A DNA stretch of 12,809 nucleotides, from NCBI GenBank assembly GCA_900555065.1, contig USJY01000013.1, positions 1 through 12,809 of the forward strand, given 5' to 3'. Position numbers and translations under genes: made by a program. How positions within the stretch are numbered: position 1 is the stretch's first letter; each line of letters begins with the position of its first letter. This stretch comes from an uncultured Eubacteriales bacterium. Its GTDB lineage: Bacteria > Bacillota > Clostridia > Oscillospirales > UMGS1783. The notes beneath the pieces are model-generated. The model worked only from the letters and a program-made list of their open reading frames with translations. It was not told where the DNA came from and did no database searches. Below are positions 1 through 5,938 of the stretch, piece by piece.

Positions 1-675
1 AAGCCACAGTCCGCGCGCCGTATCTCCGCGCAGGAATTCCACAAAAAATCGTATAACGGCATAGGCGCAGAGATAGAGCCCCGTACACGAAACGCGCCCG
101 GCCCGGTCCCGGCTGCGGAACACGGCGCAGAAACAGGCGAACAGGCCGAGGTTGAGCGCGGCCTCCAGCAGCTGAACCGGGAACAGGCCCACGCCGTTCG
201 GCGCGACGGGACTGTTCCGGAAGGTCACGGCCAGCGGCCCGTCATAGCGCACGCCGTAGCAGCATCCGGCAAAAAAGCAGCCGACACGCCCGAATGCATG
301 TATCAGCGGCAGGGCGACGACCGTCCCGTCCAGATGCGGAAGAAATGCGAGTCTGAACGCGCGGCAGTATATCCAAACGCCGAGTACGGCGCCCGCAAGG
401 CCGCCGTAGTAAACATATCCATGTTGGAAGAACTCCGCCAGCGTTTCCATGCTTAGATCTTTTGCGCCGGGCAGGGAGACCAGGACATATGCAAGCTTGC
501 CGCAGAGCGCGGCGCCGATGGCGCCGAACAGCGTCGCGTACAGCGCGTCCTCCTTCTCAATGCCAAACGACGCGGCAAACGGGCGCATTGCAATGCAGCC
601 GGCGGCGATCCCGGCGACGATCAGCAGCGCATAGACGCTGATCGTAACGCCGCCGAGTTGTATGGCAGGATACAT
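1..675 (-). CDS. lgt: Prolipoprotein diacylglyceryl transferase (Lgt) family, 3' end outside window
   Basis: An integral membrane enzyme of this family moves diacylglycerol from phosphatidylglycerol to the lipobox cysteine of prelipoproteins. The frame is open from ATG at 675 to the window edge (225 residues seen). GAGGTG lies just upstream at 681-685. Visible family marks are repeated hydrophobic segments, the loop H126-A-F-G-R130-V-G-C-F-F-A-G-C-C-Y-G141, PVQLLEA at 166-172 (the PxQLxEA motif) and RFFVEFLRGD at 209-218. The signature loop is not the canonical GRxGNFxNxExxG: the first Asn is Cys133, the second Asn is Ala136 and the Glu is Cys138. This is the Cys-rich variant I associate with clostridial homologues, so the exact activity is less certain than membership of the family. 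It lies downstream of the DUF4190 gene on the same strand, with a terminator-like hairpin in the gap. It may therefore be expressed by partial read-through; I saw no convincing separate promoter. Confidence 0.9.
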   Translation of the reverse strand, partial: MYPAIQLGGVTISVYALLIVAGIAAGCIAMRPFAASFGIEKEDALYATLFGAIGAALCGKLAYVLVSLPGAKDLSMETLAEFFQHGYVYYGGLAGAVLGVWIYCRAFRLAFLPHLDGTVVALPLIHAFGRVGCFFAGCCYGVRYDGPLAVTFRNSPVAPNGVGLFPVQLLEAALNLGLFACFCAVFRSRDRAGRVSCTGLYLCAYAVIRFFVEFLRGDTARGLWL

Positions 676-685
676 AAGTCACCTC

Positions 686-728
686 AAAAAAACAGAAATA
701 CAGGCAGGCTGAATACGCCTGCCTGTAT
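686..728 (-). terminator. Rho-independent terminator after the DUF4190 gene
   Basis: A perfect 12-bp inverted repeat (698-709 with 717-728, 7-nt loop) is followed on the minus strand by TTCTG and then seven T residues (692-686). It sits about 30 nt after the DUF4190 stop codon and ends right against the lgt ribosome binding site. It may act as an attenuator that lets some transcripts continue into lgt. Confidence 0.8.
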
Positions 729-756
729 ATTAAGTACGCGCGAATGTTAAGCCATG

Positions 757-1071
757 CTACATGCTGCCCAGCGTACCCAGGAGCGCGCCTGCGCAGGCGA
801 TGACGGCGATGATCGCGATAATGCAGATTGCAAGCGCGATTATCGACAGAACCAGGCCGGCGGTGGCAAGGCCGCTCGGATTCTGCTTCTTGGCGACAAC
901 AGCGAGCACAATACCGACAATGGCGCAAATAATGCCCACCCAGGCATATACAAAGACCATAATGATGGACAGTATGCCCAATACGAGCGACGCGATGGCA
1001 AGCCCGTTCGAGGGCTTCTGCTCCGGCGCTACGGGCGGCTGATACTGAGGCTGTTGAACATTATTTTCCAT
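757..1071 (-). CDS. Small DUF4190-type membrane protein
   Basis: This 104-residue protein has a Gln/Pro-rich cytosolic-type N-terminus (residues 1-22, with QQPQYQPP) followed by almost continuous hydrophobic sequence. There are predicted membrane segments near 24-44, 45-62 and 68-98. The phrase NGLAIASLVLGILS at the start of the membrane part, repeated in degenerate form as SGLATAGLVLSIIA, is the pattern of the DUF4190 family, whose members are small tandem-repeat membrane proteins of unknown function. The start is set by AGGAGG at 1080-1085, about 8 nt before ATG. A consensus-like promoter lies at 1139-1167 and a terminator at 686-728, so it is probably a monocistronic unit. No enzymatic residue is recognisable. 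The family call rests on memory of its motif, not on a search. Confidence 0.82.
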   Translation of the reverse strand: MENNVQQPQYQPPVAPEQKPSNGLAIASLVLGILSIIMVFVYAWVGIICAIVGIVLAVVAKKQNPSGLATAGLVLSIIALAICIIAIIAVIACAGALLGTLGSM

Positions 1072-1138
1072 GATGCTATCCTCCTGTCATATAATTCAAT
1101 TTGCATAAATCTCTTTGTGTTTGCAAATCGTTAATATT

Positions 1139-1167
1139 ATTGTAAAAAATTTTTTAAGAGCCGTCAA
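1139..1167 (-). promoter_or_regulatory. Sigma-70-type promoter for the DUF4190 gene
   Basis: On the minus strand TTGACG (1167-1162) and TACAAT (1144-1139) are separated by exactly 17 bases of A/T-rich spacer. The predicted start is near 1132, giving a leader of about 60 nt before the ATG at 1071. The surrounding 1137-1250 is strongly AT-rich against a GC-rich background. Confidence 0.8.
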
Positions 1168-1171
1168 GCCT

Positions 1172-1727
1172 TTAAAAGGATATTTTTTCTTGATTTTTGA
1201 ATTTTTAAACATTATGGCAGATTTAAGCGTTCTTTGAATAAAATTTTATCACAGTGCCCGCCCGGCCAACATTTGTTTGGAATCCGGCCGTCGAATTTTT
1301 GTCCGCCGCGGCGGTCCATGTCCGAACGCCGCGCGGCGATTCCCGAAAAACCGCGCCTGCGTCCGCAACAAAAGCCGGAAAGAACCGGCCGACCCCGGCC
1401 GCCGCGAGGGATCCGACCCAGCCGGTCCTAAAAACCAGCCGCAGCCCGGCTGCGGCTGGCAGATCAAATCCGGCCGCGAAGAACCCGGCCGCGCCCAGGC
1501 GCCGCGCGCCGCTAAGAGGCGCGGGAACGGGTTTGCGGCGGCCGCGGCAATCGCAGCCAGCGTACCCGGCGCGGGAACCGCCGAATGCGGAATATGCGTC
1601 TGCAGCCGCATTCGTACCGCAGCCCGCACGGAACAAAGCCGGCGTACGGGCCGGGCGCGGGACGGCGCGCCTCGCACAGGCGCCGCGCTATGCGGCCGTG
1701 CAGCCGAACAAGCCGTGCCAGCGCGCG
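1172..1727. other. Gene-poor stretch: AT-rich then very GC-rich, no supportable gene
   Basis: Bases 1172-1250 are AT-rich and look like promoter-flanking sequence. From about 1254 the DNA turns abruptly GC-rich and stays so. Several long frames are open on both strands, as expected by chance at this composition. The most gene-like is plus 1254-1805 (GTG start, 183 residues, Ala/Pro/Arg/Lys-rich low complexity). It has no ribosome binding site and no good promoter, no recognisable domain, and it runs into the 3' end of the acetyltransferase gene. A 10-bp perfect hairpin at 1435-1459 is followed on the minus strand by five T residues. I saw no tRNA, rRNA, tmRNA, RNase P or SRP RNA signature. 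It could be a decayed gene, an unusual low-complexity protein gene or a structured RNA; the sequence does not decide. Confidence 0.55.
1430..1459 (-). terminator. Possible minus-strand terminator hairpin inside the GC-rich gap
   Basis: A 10-bp perfect stem (1435-1444 with 1450-1459, 5-nt loop) is followed on the minus strand by TTTTT (1434-1430). It lies about 315 nt past the acetyltransferase stop, so it is either a second-line terminator or the end of an unrecognised minus-strand transcript. Confidence 0.4.
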
Positions 1728-1752
1728 AAAAAGCCCGTGCGCCGGCGCGGGC
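1728..1752 (-). terminator. Probable terminator of the TetM-like/GNAT operon
   Basis: On the minus strand a GC-rich stem (five outer pairs 1748-1752 with 1733-1737, two inner pairs, a 2-nt bulge at 1738-1739 and a CCGG loop) is followed by TTTTT (1732-1728). It lies 23 nt beyond the acetyltransferase stop codon. The bulge and the short T run keep confidence moderate. Confidence 0.5.
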
Positions 1753-1774
1753 GGGCGCGAAACTGCGCGAATGC

Positions 1775-2218
1775 TCAGTCCGCGTCCAGAATCATCTGCC
1801 GGTAATCGAGCGGCGTAAAGCCAAGCCGGGCATATAACCGCGCCGCGCCCTCGTTTTCCGGCGTGAGCTCGAGCCGAAACCGTTTCGCTCTGCCCTGATA
1901 CGCGTCGAACAGCCATGCAAAAAACTGCGCGCCCAGTCCCTGGCCGCGGAACGCTTCGCGGATATATACCTCCTCAATCCAAACGGCCAGCCCGCCCACT
2001 TCGTTGGAATAGGTCAGGGCGAGCAGGGCGTAGCCAGCCGGTCCGCCGTCCGTTTCCAATATGTACCCTTTCGCGTAGGGCGACCCCGAAACGATCTGCG
2101 CAAACGTCCGCGCAAAATTCTCCTCCGGTACGGCGTGCAGAACAGCGGGAGATGCGTAAAACTCCCGTACCAGCGTCAAAAACGTCTCTCTGTCCTGTGC
2201 GCGCATTTCTCGAATCAT
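1775..2218 (-). CDS. GNAT-family N-acetyltransferase
   Basis: This 147-residue protein spans one GNAT domain. It is a cytosolic enzyme class that transfers acetyl from acetyl-CoA to an amine of a small molecule or protein. The acetyl-CoA pyrophosphate-binding loop is R91-G-Q-G-L-G96, following the strand VWIEEVYI (79-86). The C-terminal part shows N122, Y129 and the LGF motif (132-134) typical of the fold. The length is normal for the family. The start overlaps the stop of the upstream TetM-like gene as ATGA (2218-2215), with AAAGGAGG at 2236-2229 inside that gene, so translation is probably coupled. The substrate cannot be read from the sequence. The tight pairing with a ribosome-acting GTPase makes an antibiotic, a ribosomal protein or a translation-related substrate worth considering, but that is inference. 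Confidence 0.92.
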   Translation of the reverse strand: MIREMRAQDRETFLTLVREFYASPAVLHAVPEENFARTFAQIVSGSPYAKGYILETDGGPAGYALLALTYSNEVGGLAVWIEEVYIREAFRGQGLGAQFFAWLFDAYQGRAKRFRLELTPENEGAARLYARLGFTPLDYRQMILDAD

Positions 2219-4164
2219 ATCGTCTTATCCTCCTTTGTATACAGGGTAGCCGGTATCTGTTTATAGGGCGGAATGAACTTGTGAATATCGAACCACTGCA
2301 CGGCGAACCCCGCGCCGTGCGCGCAGAAAATGGATTCGGACGGGTTCTCGGAATCCGCCGCGCGCGCATAGCCTGAAGCGCCGATCACGGCGTCCGCGTC
2401 ATGGCAGGGCTCGTACCCGCCGAAGCGCAGCGATATATAGCCCGCGCCGCGGGTATAGGCCTGCACCTCGCTCTGGTAGCGCATCAGCTCAGACACGGGC
2501 GCCCGGCCTGTCAGCACGGCGCGTTCCCCCTCGGATATGGGCGGGGAAAACGTACCTGAGAATTTCTGTATATCCGCCATCAACCGGCCCAGGTTTGCCG
2601 CGGGCAGATCGGCCCGAAAGTCGTACACGGGTTCGAGCAGCAGGCATTCGGCCTGCTCCAGCCCCTGGCGCACCGCCCGCCGCACCGCTTCGCGGAAATC
2701 GCCGCCGCTTGTGTGCTTGAGATGGTTTTTGCCGTAGAGCAGGGTAACGCGCACATCGGTCAGCCGCGCGCCCGTAAGCACGCCGCGATGGTCGTGTTCC
2801 AGCACAACCTGCTCAATCTGCCGCTGAATGCTCTGGTCAAGCGCGTCGGTGGAAAGGGCGGAGTCGAACGTAATCCCGCTGCCGCGTGCGCCCGGTTCGA
2901 GCAGCAGATGCACCTCGGCGTAATGGCGCAGCGGCTCGTAGTGCCCGTAACCGATTATCGGGGCGGCGATTGTCTCGCGGTAGGATACGCGGCAGTCGCC
3001 GAACTCGGCGCGGATACCGAACCGTTCCCAAATGGCCTGCTGGAGGATCTCAGTCTGTACCGGACCCATGCACTGGATGCGCAGCCTGCCGTCCGCGCGC
3101 GTCACGCCGAGCGCGGGGTCCTCGTTTTCCAGGGTTTGCAGCGCTTCATACAGCGCGTACAAGTCGGCGTTTTCCGCCGTTACGCCGAACGTCAGCGCCG
3201 GCGTGCTCTCGCAGGTTATGCTTTGCCCCCGCGGCCCGATACCGGCGCCCGGCCGCACCCCGTCCAGCCCCACGGCGCCGCACAGCATGCCCGCCTCAAT
3301 GCGCGGCACCTGTTCGTACCTGTCTGCCTGGTAGAGGCGCAGTTCCTGTATCTTCTCGCCGCCGAGACTGTCGCGTACGCGTACCGCGCCGCACAGCGCT
3401 TTGAAAAAAACGACGCGGTTCCCCTTCCCGTCATGCGCGGCGCGGTAAACCGTCCCGCCGAATGGAGCGTTTATGTCGTAGCGCGTTTCACTCAGCCGGT
3501 CGAGCGCCTGCAGCAGTTTATCCACGCCCTCGCCGCGCAGGGCCGCGCCCCGCAGGCAGGGGAACAGCCGCCCTTTGCAGACCAGCCGCCGCGCGGCGGC
3601 CTGCGCCGCGGCTTCGTCCGGCGCGCCGTCGAGATAGGTTTCCAAAAACGCGTCGTCCCGCTCGGCGAGCGCCGTCAGCACTTCGGGCGTAAACCCCGCG
3701 TCCATATCCACAATATCCGGGGAGAACCGCTTGCGCAGCTCGGCGTACACGCGGTCCGGGTCCGCGCCCGCCCGATCCGTCTTGTTCAGGAATACAAAGA
3801 CGGGCGCGCCCGCGCCGCGCAGCATACGCCATATGGTTTCGGTATGCGCCTGGATCCCCTCCGCGCAGCTTACGACGAGCACGGCAAAGTCGATGATGCG
3901 CAGCGCCCGCTCCATCTCCGCCGAAAAGTCCGTATGTCCCGGCGTGTCGAGCAGGTAATATGTACTTTCGCCGAATGTAAAGCGCGCCTGTCCGGAAAAA
4001 ACGGTGATTCCGCGCTGCCGTTCCACTTCCGCCGCGTCCAGCACAGACGTTTTTTCATCCACCCGTCCCGGCGTCCGCAGCGCGCCGGCGCGGTATAGGA
4101 GCTGTTCTGAGAGGGTGGTCTTGCCCGCGTCTACGTGGGCGAACACCCCGATGACTTTGTTCAT
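2215..4164 (-). CDS. TetM/EF-G-like translation GTPase (ribosomal protection protein family)
   Basis: This 649-residue protein matches the length and whole domain plan of ribosomal protection proteins (TetM about 639 residues), which are EF-G paralogues that bind the ribosome and release tetracycline. G-domain motifs are H10-VDAGKTT17 (P-loop), RGIT 51-54 (switch I), DTPGH 73-77 and NKTD 127-130. The G5 position reads G206-A-A-L where TetM has GSAK. EF-G-like domains II to V follow. The domain IV tip reads NHLKHTSGGDF (KHTSGG 483-488) where TetM has YYSPVSTPADF. That tip is the part of TetM that contacts the tetracycline site, so resistance is not assured; a chromosomal translation-factor role is equally possible. 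The start at 4164 gives the conserved N-terminus MNKVIGVFAHVDAG; the upstream SD is weak (AGAGAG). An in-frame extension to 4473 would overlap mrp and is rejected. It forms an operon with the GNAT gene by ATGA overlap. No promoter is obvious between it and the mrp terminator. Confidence 0.93.
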   Translation of the reverse strand: MNKVIGVFAHVDAGKTTLSEQLLYRAGALRTPGRVDEKTSVLDAAEVERQRGITVFSGQARFTFGESTYYLLDTPGHTDFSAEMERALRIIDFAVLVVSCAEGIQAHTETIWRMLRGAGAPVFVFLNKTDRAGADPDRVYAELRKRFSPDIVDMDAGFTPEVLTALAERDDAFLETYLDGAPDEAAAQAAARRLVCKGRLFPCLRGAALRGEGVDKLLQALDRLSETRYDINAPFGGTVYRAAHDGKGNRVVFFKALCGAVRVRDSLGGEKIQELRLYQADRYEQVPRIEAGMLCGAVGLDGVRPGAGIGPRGQSITCESTPALTFGVTAENADLYALYEALQTLENEDPALGVTRADGRLRIQCMGPVQTEILQQAIWERFGIRAEFGDCRVSYRETIAAPIIGYGHYEPLRHYAEVHLLLEPGARGSGITFDSALSTDALDQSIQRQIEQVVLEHDHRGVLTGARLTDVRVTLLYGKNHLKHTSGGDFREAVRRAVRQGLEQAECLLLEPVYDFRADLPAANLGRLMADIQKFSGTFSPPISEGERAVLTGRAPVSELMRYQSEVQAYTRGAGYISLRFGGYEPCHDADAVIGASGYARAADSENPSESIFCAHGAGFAVQWFDIHKFIPPYKQIPATLYTKEDKTI

Positions 4165-4285
4165 AAATATGTACTCTCTCTTCCCGGCCTTTGCGCGCGG
4201 ACCCTGACCTGTGCGATCGCGTCTTCGATCCGCCGGCCCGCCGTAAAGGCGAACAGCGGACGTCCGGTTCGGCCCCGGCGCAAAG

Positions 4286-4315
4286 AAAAAAGCGGCTTTT
4301 GAACAAAGCCGCTTT
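4286..4315 (-). terminator. Rho-independent terminator after mrp
   Basis: A perfect 11-bp stem (4289-4299 with 4305-4315, 5-nt loop) is followed on the minus strand by a T-rich run (TTTCTTT). It begins 10 nt past the mrp stop codon. It separates mrp from the TetM-like gene, whose transcription then needs read-through or a promoter I could not see. Confidence 0.85.
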
Positions 4316-4324
4316 GCAACGTAC

Positions 4325-5164
4325 TCAGCTGTCCAGCAGGCTACCCAGCAGCCCGGCTGTGTCGCGCAGCTGCTCGCATTCGATCGTCTCAATCTTGCCG
4401 CTGTCAACCGCCGCGGCGATTTTCGGGTCGATGGGAATGCGCGCCGTGTGTTCAATTCCGAATTTCTCCGCAAGCGCGCTGAGCTTGCTCTCGCCGAAAA
4501 TGGGGATTTCCTTGCCGCAGTCGGGACATTTGACGCTGCTCATATTTTCCACAATGGCGAGCACGGGGATGTGCATCATATTCGCCATTTTAAGCGCCTT
4601 AGACACGATCATGGACACAAGGTCCTGCGGCGAGGTGACGACGACGATGCCGTCCACCGGCAGCGACTGGAAAATAGTCAGCGGCACGTCGCCCGTTCCC
4701 GGCGGCATGTCGACGAACAGAAAGTCGATATTGTCCCAGATCACGTCGGTCCAGAACTGTTTGACAAAGCCGGAGATCACGGGTCCGCGCCAGACTACGG
4801 GGTCGGTTTCGTCCTCGGTCAGCAGGTTGAGGGACATAATGTCGATGCCCGTCGTACTGCGTACCGGGTACAGGCCCTGTTCCGTCATCTCGGCCCTGGA
4901 TTTGAGCCCGAATGCGCGCGGGATCGACGGTCCGGTCAGGTCGGCGTCAAGAATGCCGGCGTGGTAGCCCTCCCGCTGCATGAGCACGGCGAGCAGGGAG
5001 GTCACGAGGGACTTGCCGACCCCGCCTTTGCCGCTGACGATACCGATCACCTTTTTCACGCTGCTGAGCGCGTGAGGTTTTTCCAGAAAGCTCTTCGGGC
5101 CGTTTTCACGGCTGTCGCAGTTTGCGGAACAGGTGGAACAATCATGTGTGCATGCGTCGCTCAT
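4325..5164 (-). CDS. mrp: Mrp/ApbC-family iron-sulfur cluster carrier ATPase
   Basis: This 279-residue cytosolic P-loop ATPase belongs to the MinD/Mrp/Nbp35 group, whose members carry and deliver [4Fe-4S] clusters to apo-proteins. The deviant Walker A is G45-KGGVGKS52, followed by the ILDADLTGPSIPRAFG stretch, then FVDMPPGTGD (Walker B/Mrp signature). The metal-binding CxxC is C213-P-D-C216. The N-terminus adds a cysteine cluster C5-x3-C9-x2-C12-x3-C16, resembling the extra N-terminal cluster of Nbp35-type proteins. The start is supported by AAAGGAGT at 5180-5173. It appears monocistronic, with a promoter at 5245-5273 and a terminator directly after its stop. The 5' leader also contains the small inverted repeat GACATTTGTC (5183-5192) with no known role. 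Confidence 0.97.
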   Translation of the reverse strand: MSDACTHDCSTCSANCDSRENGPKSFLEKPHALSSVKKVIGIVSGKGGVGKSLVTSLLAVLMQREGYHAGILDADLTGPSIPRAFGLKSRAEMTEQGLYPVRSTTGIDIMSLNLLTEDETDPVVWRGPVISGFVKQFWTDVIWDNIDFLFVDMPPGTGDVPLTIFQSLPVDGIVVVTSPQDLVSMIVSKALKMANMMHIPVLAIVENMSSVKCPDCGKEIPIFGESKLSALAEKFGIEHTARIPIDPKIAAAVDSGKIETIECEQLRDTAGLLGSLLDS

Positions 5165-5244
5165 AATAAAAGACTCCTTTATGACATTTGTCTGTTATTT
5201 TACTATACCCAGACCGCCATGAGAACATGTACGGCCTTCTGAAT

Positions 5245-5273
5245 ATTTTACCACTTCTAAATGAAAAAAGCAA
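5245..5273 (-). promoter_or_regulatory. Promoter for mrp
   Basis: On the minus strand TTGCTT (5273-5268) is followed after 17 bases by TAAAAT (5250-5245), with TGG immediately before it (extended -10). The predicted start is near 5238, leaving a leader of about 74 nt. The T-rich -35 region doubles as the tail of a weak hairpin just after the EamA gene, so any termination of that gene would occur here. Confidence 0.65.
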
Positions 5274-5285
5274 GGCGTTTCGGGC

Positions 5286-5702
5286 TCACAGCGCCGCCAT
5301 TGCGACTGTGCCGACAGTGATGAGGCAGAGTCCCAGCCAGGCGCGGCGTTCCAGCCGTTCGTGAAACAAAAGGCAGCCGAACGCGACCGTGACGAGGATA
5401 CTGAGCTTGTCCACCGGCACCACAACGCTGGCCGGCCCAATCTGCAGGGCTCTGTAAAAGCAGAGCCAGGACGCGCCGGTGGCCAGCCCGGACAGTGCGA
5501 GAAAGACCAGGGTGCGCGGCTTAAGGCGCCGCAGTTCCCGCTGTTTTTTCTGTGCGAATACAATCGCCCAGGCGGCGACGAGCACAACGGTCGTGCGCAC
5601 CGCCGTGGCGAGGGTGGAATCCATATCCTTGACGCCGATTTTGGCGAGAACCGCGGTCAGCCCGGCAAAGACGGCCGAGGCTGCGGCGTATGCCAGATAC
5701 AT
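5286..5702 (-). CDS. Single-domain EamA/DMT-superfamily transporter
   Basis: This 138-residue integral membrane protein has one EamA domain and about five predicted membrane helices. Most DMT permeases carry two such domains; short ones of about 140 residues exist as a separate group and probably work as dimers. Recognisable pieces are AVFAGLTAVLAKIG near the N-terminus, LSGLATGASWLCFYRALQIGPAS in the middle (conserved GASWL.FYRAL) and VVVPVDKLSILVTV before the last helices. The substrate is unknown; the superfamily exports metabolites and drugs. AGGTGAT lies 7 nt before ATG at 5702, and a promoter with a palindrome over its -35 lies upstream. It diverges from trkA. Confidence 0.92.
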   Translation of the reverse strand: MYLAYAAASAVFAGLTAVLAKIGVKDMDSTLATAVRTTVVLVAAWAIVFAQKKQRELRRLKPRTLVFLALSGLATGASWLCFYRALQIGPASVVVPVDKLSILVTVAFGCLLFHERLERRAWLGLCLITVGTVAMAAL

Positions 5703-5735
5703 GCGATCACCTGCATTATTATATATAATGTATAT

Positions 5736-5764
5736 ATTATAAGCGCGCGCCCGCTGAAAGACAA
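5736..5764 (-). promoter_or_regulatory. Promoter for the EamA transporter gene
   Basis: On the minus strand TTGTCT (5764-5759) and a perfect TATAAT (5741-5736) are 17 bases apart, about 30 nt before the start codon. The -35 is covered by the palindrome at 5756-5772. Confidence 0.75.
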
Positions 5765-5772
5765 CGTCTTTC
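5756..5772. promoter_or_regulatory. Candidate operator: palindrome over the -35 of the EamA promoter
   Basis: GAAAGAC-AAC-GTCTTTC is a perfect 7-bp inverted repeat with a 3-bp centre. It coincides with the -35 hexamer of the EamA gene promoter and lies about 100 bp upstream of the trkA promoter. A dimeric repressor bound here would block the EamA gene. No regulator gene is adjacent, so the protein is unknown. Confidence 0.45.
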
Positions 5773-5867
5773 CCGCAGAACTTCGCCGTGGCGGACGCGG
5801 CGGGGCGCGGTTTTAATAAAATGCGTATAAAAGAAGTAAAATGCTTGTGATTTTGTGCTCCAGCCCC

Positions 5868-5896
5868 TTGTCTTTTGGAAAGGATAATGCTAGAAT
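5868..5896 (+). promoter_or_regulatory. Promoter for the trkA-trkH operon
   Basis: TTGTCT (5868-5873) and TAGAAT (5891-5896) are 17 bases apart, with TGC directly before the -10 (extended -10). The predicted start near 5903 leaves a leader of about 36 nt. That is too short for a riboswitch such as the c-di-AMP (ydaO) type found before some potassium transporters. Confidence 0.75.
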
Positions 5897-5938
5897 CAAA
5901 TTGCTTTGCGATATGATAATATAAAGGAGATGTGCGAA

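Noticed and set aside
1500..1640. Decayed second DUF4190 gene, suggested by a GNGFAAAAAIAAS-like phrase in one plus frame
   Set aside because: Similarity is short, limited to alanines, and without the paired hydrophobic repeats; composition alone can produce it.
1254..1805. 183-residue Ala/Pro/Arg-rich plus-strand frame as a real gene
   Set aside because: GTG start without SD, no promoter of quality, no domain, and overlap with the acetyltransferase 3' end. Kept only as part of the unexplained region.
2713..4098. 461-codon open frame antisense to the TetM-like gene
   Set aside because: Mirror of the well-supported GTPase gene; no ribosome binding site or recognisable domain.
4165..4473. N-terminal extension of the TetM-like protein by 103 residues
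   Set aside because: It would overlap the end of mrp and its terminator, has no conserved sequence, and the family N-terminus begins exactly at 4164.
5800..5938. c-di-AMP (ydaO-type) riboswitch before trkA
   Set aside because: The predicted leader is only about 36 nt and no conserved riboswitch core is visible upstream.
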